Below are positions 1-5,621 of a stretch of 5,621 nucleotides of DNA, in pieces; position 1 is the stretch's first letter; every line of letters starts with the position of its first letter. A model generated the notes under the pieces. It had not been told where the DNA came from. It saw only the letters and a program-made list of their open reading frames with translations, and ran no database searches. Source of the DNA: an uncultured Chryseolinea sp. (GTDB lineage Bacteria; Bacteroidota; Bacteroidia; Cytophagales; Cyclobacteriaceae); assembly GCA_946478915.1 (NCBI GenBank), contig CAMLER010000376.1:1-5621 (forward strand), in the 5' to 3' direction. A program made the translations under genes and the position numbers.

Positions 1-2132
1 AGCGTTACAACATCCTGATGAAAGGTGATTTCAAAATCACCGATTGGTTTAGTACGGATACCCGGGCATTGCTCACCACAGAAAAAAGCGACAAACCTCA
101 TTTTTATAATTGGGATGTAAATATCAACACTTCTGCCAGAGTTGACCCGATCAATCCTATTCAATTTCCGGACCTGCCTTATTATATAACTCCGGGAGAC
201 CGTGCAGATTTTGAGCAATATATTGGGATGTACTTTGGCAATGTCAACTTTCTCCCATACCTGGAACAAGGTGGGCGACAAACATGGATGCGAAATGATC
301 TCGTACTTACACAAGGTGCAACCTTGACGCCGTTGAAAGGACTTAATATCCGCGGAGAATTTTCTATCAACTATCGTTACAGAGACTTCCAGGATGTACA
401 AAGCAAAATTGATGTTATTGCAAATCAGGATCTTGCCGCGGGATTGATCGTGAACAATGGATTTAGCGGAAATGATTGGATAAACAATCAGTCCGATAAT
501 GATCAGTACTATGTGCTAAATACATTCGCTGACTATACCATTGACAACAAGAATGGTCATTACCTCAAAGGGATGATCGGCTTCAACCAGGAATGGGGAC
601 GATTCCAGTTTATAAGGGCGCAAGCTTATGGACTAATCACACCGGCTATTCCCGACATCAATACCACTACAGGAAGTCAGGAGACCTACGGTGGGAAGGA
701 ACACACTGCTTTACGCGGAGCTTTTTATCGGGTTAACTACATATTCAAAGACAGGTATCTCATTGAAGCCAACGGTAGGTATGATGGAACTTCCCGATTC
801 CCGAAAGACGATCGTTTTGGTTTCTTCCCTTCGTTCTCGGTGGGATGGAGAATTTCTAACGAATCATTCATGGCAAATACTAAAAACTGGCTCGACAACC
901 TCAAGCTTCGTGCATCGTATGGCGAGTTAGGAAATCAATTGTTGTTCGAGCAAACAATTCCGCCATCCTCAAACCCTCCACCAATTTACTACCCATATAT
1001 TCCTACAATGCAGTCAGGGAATTCACCTTACATGATGAGTTCAGGAAATCGAATTCCTTATGTATCACCAGCTGGATTGGTAAGTCCAACTTTAACATGG
1101 GAAACTGTCGCGACGACCAATCTCGGTCTTGACTTTTCATTGCTCAGCAACAAACTCGATGTTTCATTTGATGTTTACTCGCGCGATACCAAAGATATGC
1201 TGACTGAAGTTGTATATCCTTCGATTCTCGGCACAGATGCACCTAAACAAAATGCAGCCGACCTGAGAACAAAGGGATGGGAACTTGCAGCCACATGGCG
1301 TTCGAGAATCAACGAAAATTGGGACTACAGTTTTGCACTTGCTTTCTCTGATAACATCTCAAAGATTACGAAGTACGATAATCCTACGGGCGCACTTCCA
1401 AACCCTTCGGATGCTAATACAGAATATTATGAAGGACAAACTATTGGTGAAAGGTGGGGATTCGTTACCCAGGGAATCTTTCAATCAGAAGACGAAATTG
1501 CAGAAGCTGCGGATCAATCTCAATTGGGATCCAACTGGAGGCCTGGAGACATTCGCTATGCAGACCTTAATGGCGATGGGATAATCTCGAGAGGCGACAA
1601 TACATTAGAGAATCCTGGCGATCAAAAGATTATCGCATATGAAGCGCCTCGCGGCAACTTTGGAATCACAGGCAACCTCAGGTGGAAAAATCTTTCCCTG
1701 AGCATATTCTTCCAGGGCGTATTGAAGTATGATTTCTGGCCACCGAACGACAACTGGGTCGCATTTTATCCCTATAATGCCGGCCATGTCGAAAATTACT
1801 ACCTCACTGATACCTGGAATGAAGACAACCGTGGCGCCTATTTCCCTGCACCACACATCTCCACAAACACGAAGCAAAATGTTCAGCCTCAAAGCCGGTA
1901 TGTCCAGAACGGAGCCTATATACGGCTAAAGAATTTAACGTTAGCCTATAATTTACCGGCGTCTCTGATAGGAAAGATCGGGATGACCAACGCTCAGGTA
2001 TATTTTGCCGGGATGAATATGTGGGAAGCAACAAAGATGAGGAAACCACTTGATCCTGAAGTGAGGCCTACCCTTACACAAGAGTATTACAAACAGCGCA
2101 GTTATTCACTTGGATTGAGGGTTTCATTCTAA
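1..2132 (+). CDS. susC: SusC-family TonB-dependent outer-membrane transporter, C-terminal part (5' end outside window)
   Basis: This is the beta-barrel of a SusC/RagA-type transporter, which imports oligosaccharides across the outer membrane with TonB-ExbBD energy in complex with SusD. The frame is open to the left edge (first full codon at 3), so the ATG at 18 is an internal Met and not a start; 709 codons are visible. Full-length relatives have roughly 1000-1100 residues, so the signal peptide, plug and any carboxypeptidase-like N-terminal domain lie upstream. Family landmarks, counted from the codon at 3, are DGTSRF near residue 261 followed by a strand ending in VGWRIS, ASYGELGNQ near 304, the acidic DLNGDG turn near 521 (resembling a calcium-binding loop), FFQG near 569, RLKNLTLAYNLP near the end, and a C-terminal strand ending in Phe (SLGLRVSF), the usual beta-barrel assembly signal. 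A Pro-rich loop lies near 960-1000. susD follows after 18 bp, so the two are very probably cotranscribed. No frameshift is seen. The substrate cannot be inferred from this part. Confidence 0.95.
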   Translation, partial: RYNILMKGDFKITDWFSTDTRALLTTEKSDKPHFYNWDVNINTSARVDPINPIQFPDLPYYITPGDRADFEQYIGMYFGNVNFLPYLEQGGRQTWMRNDLVLTQGATLTPLKGLNIRGEFSINYRYRDFQDVQSKIDVIANQDLAAGLIVNNGFSGNDWINNQSDNDQYYVLNTFADYTIDNKNGHYLKGMIGFNQEWGRFQFIRAQAYGLITPAIPDINTTTGSQETYGGKEHTALRGAFYRVNYIFKDRYLIEANGRYDGTSRFPKDDRFGFFPSFSVGWRISNESFMANTKNWLDNLKLRASYGELGNQLLFEQTIPPSSNPPPIYYPYIPTMQSGNSPYMMSSGNRIPYVSPAGLVSPTLTWETVATTNLGLDFSLLSNKLDVSFDVYSRDTKDMLTEVVYPSILGTDAPKQNAADLRTKGWELAATWRSRINENWDYSFALAFSDNISKITKYDNPTGALPNPSDANTEYYEGQTIGERWGFVTQGIFQSEDEIAEAADQSQLGSNWRPGDIRYADLNGDGIISRGDNTLENPGDQKIIAYEAPRGNFGITGNLRWKNLSLSIFFQGVLKYDFWPPNDNWVAFYPYNAGHVENYYLTDTWNEDNRGAYFPAPHISTNTKQNVQPQSRYVQNGAYIRLKNLTLAYNLPASLIGKIGMTNAQVYFAGMNMWEATKMRKPLDPEVRPTLTQEYYKQRSYSLGLRVSF

Positions 2133-2150
2133 CCGCTAAAAAGAAACAAT

Positions 2151-3935
2151 ATGAAAAATCTCATAAAAATATTTTTATTCTTGTTGGCAACGTTGACGAC
2201 CATTCGCTGTAATGATGATTTTCTGGAAAGGACCCCGCTCGATCAAATCAGCAATGAAACTTTCTGGAATACTGAAAATGATTTGAGGGTTTATAACAAT
2301 GGTCTTTACCATTTAGCGCGATACGAAGACAATGTGCCAATCCTGATGGGTCACGACGAGGGATTTGACAGCCAGGCTCGTGGAATCTGGCATCTCGATG
2401 GATTTTCAGACAACACGGCACCGCGACATTCAAGACACGATTTCTTTCAGCGGGTTCGGGCAGGAAAACATTCCGTTCCGGAAAATGCTGACTGGTTTGG
2501 ATACGAAGGCTGGAATTTCCTGCGGGCAATTAATATTGGGTTGGAGAACTATCCAAAGGTCAAAGTTTCGGACGAAATCAGAAATCGGTACGCCGGAGAA
2601 GCACGACTGTTGCGCGGCTGGTTTTATGCGGATAAGGTTTCAAAGTATGGCGATGTACAGTGGGTTGACCGGGAATTGACAGTGGAGGACGAAGACATTC
2701 TCTATGGTGAACGTGATGATCGTGAATTCGTGATGGAAAAGGTGCTGGAAGATTTGAATTTCGCCACAGAAAATATTCCCAATAACTGGGGTGATGGCAA
2801 TGCACCCGGGAGACTGAACCGCTGGTGTGCGCTGCTTGTGAAGTCAAGAGTCTGCCTGTTTGAAGGTACGTGGCGCAAGTATCATGGTGGAACCAATGCT
2901 GAAATGTGGCTGCAGGAAGCAGCGGATGCCGCGCTCGAGTTGATGGAAAATGGTCCTTACTCACTTTATACAACCGGAGATCCAACTACTGACTATAATG
3001 CGATCCATCGCATGAGGGATTTGACCGGAGTTTCGGAGGTTCTGTACTGGAGACGATATCAATTAGGGATATTCACAAATCACGTTCAAAGTTATCACAA
3101 GGACTACAACGGTGGGGCTACTAAAGATATGGTGGAAGCTTATTTGTGTACCGACGGACTTCCTATTTCGCTCTCACCATTATACCAAGGGGATGAGGTT
3201 TATGAAGACATCTGGGAAAACCGCGATCCAAGACTAAGGCAGACAATTCTTCACCCCGACGACCAGGCTATTTACAGGTATGGTAATCACGATTTCGGTG
3301 TGGTGAGATATCCCAGAATACAAGGCATGACCGGTCCAGGTCACAAAATAGCGACTGGTTATCATATTATTAAAGTTTACGACAATGATGCAGCGTATGC
3401 CACTTACAACGTGTCCACTACACCTGCAATAATCCTGAGGTTCGGTGAGGCGTTGCTGAATTACGCTGAAGCAAAAGCAGAATTGGGAGGCATAACCCAG
3501 GCTGACCTTGATATCAGCGTAAATTTGCTTCGTGATCGGGTTGCCATGCCACATATGACATTGGACGTTCCGATGGACCCCAGACACGCTAACGAAGGAA
3601 TATCTGCATTGCTGGTTGAAATTCGCCGCGAGCGCCGGATCGAGCTTTTTATGGAAGGATTCCGCTACGATGATCTCCGTCGTTGGAAGCAGGGGAAGAA
3701 ACTAGAGGTTAAGGATTATGGCATTCGCTGGGACGCTGCAAACAAAACTCGTTTTGATCCAAAAGGAGAAGTCACCATAGGATCATCAGACGTTGAAGGC
3801 GTGACCTATCTCGAGATATACAAAGGAACAGATTACGAAAATCCGGTATTTAATGAAGAGAAGCACTACTTGTGGCCAATTCCTACAAGCGTTATCTCAC
3901 AGAATCCGGCACTCGGTCAAAATGCGGGATGGTGA
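2151..3935 (+). CDS. susD: SusD/RagB-family glycan-binding surface lipoprotein
   Basis: Complete 594-residue SusD homologue, of normal to slightly long size for the family. SusD proteins sit on the cell surface, bind the glycan, and close over the SusC barrel as a lid. The start at 2151 directly precedes a typical lipoprotein signal: MKNLIK, a hydrophobic core (residues 7-15), then Cys20 followed by NDDFLERTPLD, the usual SusD opening and an acidic surface-export type context. The residue before Cys20 is Arg, which is unusual for a lipobox. Helical SusD landmarks follow: LLRGWFYADKVSKYGDVQ (encoded near 2608-2661), LLVKSRVCLFEGTWRKYH (near 2833-2886), LRFGEALLNYAEAKAELG (near 3436-3489), RRERRIELFMEGFRYDDLRRW (residues 492-512), and the C-terminal LWPIPTSVISQNP motif ending in GW. 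The upstream gap is A-rich with no Shine-Dalgarno sequence, as is normal for Bacteroidota. It probably shares a transcript with susC. The ligand is not predictable from sequence alone. Confidence 0.96.
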   Translation: MKNLIKIFLFLLATLTTIRCNDDFLERTPLDQISNETFWNTENDLRVYNNGLYHLARYEDNVPILMGHDEGFDSQARGIWHLDGFSDNTAPRHSRHDFFQRVRAGKHSVPENADWFGYEGWNFLRAINIGLENYPKVKVSDEIRNRYAGEARLLRGWFYADKVSKYGDVQWVDRELTVEDEDILYGERDDREFVMEKVLEDLNFATENIPNNWGDGNAPGRLNRWCALLVKSRVCLFEGTWRKYHGGTNAEMWLQEAADAALELMENGPYSLYTTGDPTTDYNAIHRMRDLTGVSEVLYWRRYQLGIFTNHVQSYHKDYNGGATKDMVEAYLCTDGLPISLSPLYQGDEVYEDIWENRDPRLRQTILHPDDQAIYRYGNHDFGVVRYPRIQGMTGPGHKIATGYHIIKVYDNDAAYATYNVSTTPAIILRFGEALLNYAEAKAELGGITQADLDISVNLLRDRVAMPHMTLDVPMDPRHANEGISALLVEIRRERRIELFMEGFRYDDLRRWKQGKKLEVKDYGIRWDAANKTRFDPKGEVTIGSSDVEGVTYLEIYKGTDYENPVFNEEKHYLWPIPTSVISQNPALGQNAGW

Positions 3936-4011
3936 TGAGGTAGGTCCAGAGAAATCGTCGCCGCAGACTTGATCTGGAAATTTAATTACGAATTAACCTA
4001 ACTGTTTTTTA

Positions 4012-4073
4012 GCGTAACTATATTACAAGACAACCGCAACCTTGTGTTGTGGTTGTCTGAATATAGTTAACGC
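4012..4073 (+). other. Long stem-loop between susD and the lyase-like gene
   Basis: A near-perfect inverted repeat read directly from the sequence. The inner stem pairs 4028-4040 with 4046-4058 (13 bp, including one G-U wobble at 4036/4050) around a 5-nt loop CTTGT. After a small internal loop (4025-4027 against 4059), an outer stem pairs 4015-4024 with 4060-4069 (10 perfect A/T-rich pairs). Three more G/C pairs, 4012-4014 with 4071-4073, form if A4070 is bulged. A run of six T lies just before it (4005-4010), but no T-run follows, so it is not a canonical intrinsic terminator for + strand transcripts. On the - strand it would be followed by A residues, so it is no better as a terminator that way. 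Plausible roles are an RNA processing or stabilising element protecting the upstream susCD message, a partial terminator reducing expression of the enzyme gene, or a dispersed intergenic palindrome. The structure is certain as a sequence pattern; the role is inference. Confidence 0.7.
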
Positions 4074-4156
4074 GATGCCTACCGGCCTTTTCGCGGGGAG
4101 GAACTGATGCATCGGTTCAAAGAAAAAGAATATTATTACTCACAATTTATAAGGGA

Positions 4157-5621
4157 ATGAAAATAAAATTCACGGTTCTTATTGTCTTTTGTTTTGTGTT
4201 TGTTGGACTGCCTTTTCAAGGGAATGGAACACTTAACAGACCCACGGATGAAACTGCACTTGCCGATACAGTTAAGCTCAAGAATCCTATTACGATATCG
4301 TATATTAAAAAAAACCTGCGGAAATCATCTCCGAGATTGGTACTCACTCCGAAAATAGAGAGGGATCTGAAAAAGAAAGTAAAATCAGATCCTGTCGTTA
4401 AGAATTTCTACGAAGCTATAAAATTGAATGCTGCACAGATACTGACTGAGCCGCTCCTTACCCGCCAGGTAGTGGGTCGGAGGTTGTTAGGTGTATCCAG
4501 AGAAATGCTTTATAGAATGAATATTCTTGCGATGGTTTATCGAATGGAAAAAGATGAAAGGGTCTTAAAAAGAATAGATGATGAGTTAAAAGCAGTCTGC
4601 AATTTTTCTGATTGGAACCCCTCGCATTACCTCGACGTCGCAGAAATGTCGCTCGCCGTGGCAATGGCCCTCGATTGGACAGCTGACGCATTGCCTAGAG
4701 CCACCGTTGATCTGGCTAAATTAGCATTGATTGAAAAAGGAATAAAACCAAGTTATCCCCAGGATGGACGTCCGGGTTGGGTTCGTGGCACCAACAATTG
4801 GAATCAGGTATGCAACGGTGGAATGATCGCCGCATCGATAATGATTGCCGACAAGGATCCGGAACTTGCTGCCAGAACGATCAGCCGCGCACTGGATGGA
4901 ATGCCTAATGCATTAATCCAGTATGGTCCGGATGGACTTTATCCAGAGGGCGCTACCTATTGGGGCTATGGCACCAGTTTCTCGGTCGTTACATCGTCGC
5001 TGCTAGAGAGCGCGTTTGGAACTGATTTTGGAATCGCAGAATACCCTGCATTTTTAGAAAGCGCTGACTTTAGACTATTAAGCGTTGCACCCTCCGGTAT
5101 GTATTATAATTTCGCCGACTGCGGTGACGGCGGTGGAAAGAATGGAGATATAACCCTGGCGTGGTTTGCAAGCCACACTGGTAATCCTCTCTATCTGGAG
5201 CGGGATAAATTTCTAATGCCACCCGACCAAATGGGAAAACTTCCCCGTCTCGCTGGCGCAGGCCTGGTGTGGCTCTCACAATTTACCGCCGGGAACACGA
5301 AGAGTCTTCCGCTATCGTGGAAGGGAGATGGAATAAATCCGATCGTGATCTTTAAAAGCCCCGAGGATGATCCCCGTCAATATTATTTTGGCGGTAAAGG
5401 CGGTCGGGCAACCATTAGTCACGGAAACATGGATGCAGGGTCGTTTATTTTTGAACTCGACGGAGTGCGCTGGGTGATTGACCCTGGTAATCAGGATTAC
5501 CACGAAATTGAGAAGACTGGATTCAACCTTTGGGGTAACTGCCAGGATTGTGAACGCTGGACCTTGTTAACAAAGAACAACTATGGGCATAGCACGATTA
5601 CCGTTAATGATGCTCTCCACG
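4157..5621 (+). CDS. Secreted heparinase II/III-like protein, probable polysaccharide lyase (3' end outside window)
   Basis: The open frame from ATG 4157 reaches the right edge without a stop, giving 488 residues; relatives usually exceed 600. It is the only in-frame ATG after the upstream stop at 4064-4066. A signal peptide is visible (Lys2 and Lys4, hydrophobic core about 5-18, likely cleavage near residues 21-24), so export is expected. Residues about 60-350 look like the alpha/alpha-toroid of heparinase-type lyases, with SPRLVLTP at the domain start, NNWNQVCNGG at 213-222 and YPEGATYWGYG at 262-272. From about 394 the heparinase II/III beta-sandwich begins, with SHGNMDAGSF at 421-430, GVRWVIDPG around Asp442 and YGHSTITVN around His478. 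By alignment from memory with Pedobacter HepII, Tyr268 matches catalytic Tyr257, His422 matches His406, and Asp442 and His478 match zinc ligands. Beta-elimination of a uronic-acid glycan is the likely chemistry, but the substrate and lyase family number cannot be assigned. It lies 221 bp after susD, beyond a stem-loop, which places it in the same locus. Confidence 0.88.
   Translation, partial: MKIKFTVLIVFCFVFVGLPFQGNGTLNRPTDETALADTVKLKNPITISYIKKNLRKSSPRLVLTPKIERDLKKKVKSDPVVKNFYEAIKLNAAQILTEPLLTRQVVGRRLLGVSREMLYRMNILAMVYRMEKDERVLKRIDDELKAVCNFSDWNPSHYLDVAEMSLAVAMALDWTADALPRATVDLAKLALIEKGIKPSYPQDGRPGWVRGTNNWNQVCNGGMIAASIMIADKDPELAARTISRALDGMPNALIQYGPDGLYPEGATYWGYGTSFSVVTSSLLESAFGTDFGIAEYPAFLESADFRLLSVAPSGMYYNFADCGDGGGKNGDITLAWFASHTGNPLYLERDKFLMPPDQMGKLPRLAGAGLVWLSQFTAGNTKSLPLSWKGDGINPIVIFKSPEDDPRQYYFGGKGGRATISHGNMDAGSFIFELDGVRWVIDPGNQDYHEIEKTGFNLWGNCQDCERWTLLTKNNYGHSTITVNDALH

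Noticed and set aside
18..20. ATG at 18 as the start of the susC gene
   Set aside because: The same frame is open upstream to the left edge (reading RYNIL before this Met), and the protein would lack the signal peptide and plug; it is an internal Met of a gene cut by the window edge.
691..1929. Out-of-frame + and - strand frames of 66-99 codons within susC
   Set aside because: They overlap the continuous SusC barrel frame and carry no family signature.
2578..2985. 135-codon open frame on the - strand inside susD
   Set aside because: It lies wholly within a clearly coding susD region on the other strand, has no recognisable motif, and its composition (many His, Arg and Pro) is typical of antisense shadow frames.
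3234..3587. 117-codon open frame on the - strand inside susD
   Set aside because: It is covered by conserved susD sequence on the + strand and shows no domain, signal peptide or initiation context of its own.
3982..3996. Short palindrome TTAATT-ACG-AATTAA between susD and the stem-loop
   Set aside because: Six A/T-only pairs in an A/T-rich gap are likely by chance and no promoter element is placed around it to suggest an operator.
3936..4156. Promoter for the lyase-like gene
   Set aside because: No TAnnTTTG -7 box or TTTG-type -33 element of the Bacteroidota housekeeping sigma factor was found by reading the gap; a promoter of another type cannot be excluded but cannot be supported.
4458..5503. 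Three - strand frames of 63-77 codons (4458-4691, 5070-5279, 5312-5503)
   Set aside because: All fall inside the heparinase-like reading frame, which has strong family motifs across the whole stretch; these are shadows.
1..5621. CRISPR arrays, tRNA or rRNA genes, insertion sequences
   Set aside because: No spaced direct repeats, no tRNA-like cloverleaf segments, no transposase motifs and no rRNA sequence were noticed; nearly the whole window is occupied by three protein genes.

Overview
The window looks like part of a polysaccharide utilization locus (PUL) of a Bacteroidota bacterium. Three genes lie on the + strand: the C-terminal two thirds of a SusC-type TonB-dependent outer-membrane transporter, a complete SusD-type glycan-binding lipoprotein, and the first 488 codons of a secreted heparinase II/III-like protein, probably a polysaccharide lyase. 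The susC-susD tandem is the signature of PULs, which are largely restricted to this phylum. The A-rich, Shine-Dalgarno-poor leader of susD and the moderate base composition (judged by eye, not computed) also fit. The genus cannot be told from this window.

Layout: positions 1-2132 hold susC, open at the left edge and so lacking its signal peptide, plug and any N-terminal extension. An 18-bp gap leads to susD at 2151-3935. A 221-bp gap (3936-4156) follows. It has no ordinary gene and no recognisable Bacteroidota promoter (no TAnnTTTG box), but contains a strong 62-nt stem-loop at 4012-4073. The lyase-like gene starts at 4157 and runs off the right edge.

Expected working model, from what is known of such loci: SusD, on the cell surface, captures an oligosaccharide and acts as the lid of the SusC barrel. 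SusC imports the sugar with TonB energy. The lyase-like enzyme, exported by its signal peptide, cleaves a uronic-acid-containing glycan by beta-elimination in the periplasm or outside. The exact substrate cannot be read from the sequence.

Nothing here is clearly a new system. The items most worth a second look are the stem-loop between susD and the enzyme gene, the active-site and metal-site pattern of the enzyme (Asn where HepII has His/Glu, and one HepII zinc ligand position occupied by Asn), the Arg directly before the lipidation Cys of SusD, and a small chain of overlapping tiny reading frames leading into the enzyme start.
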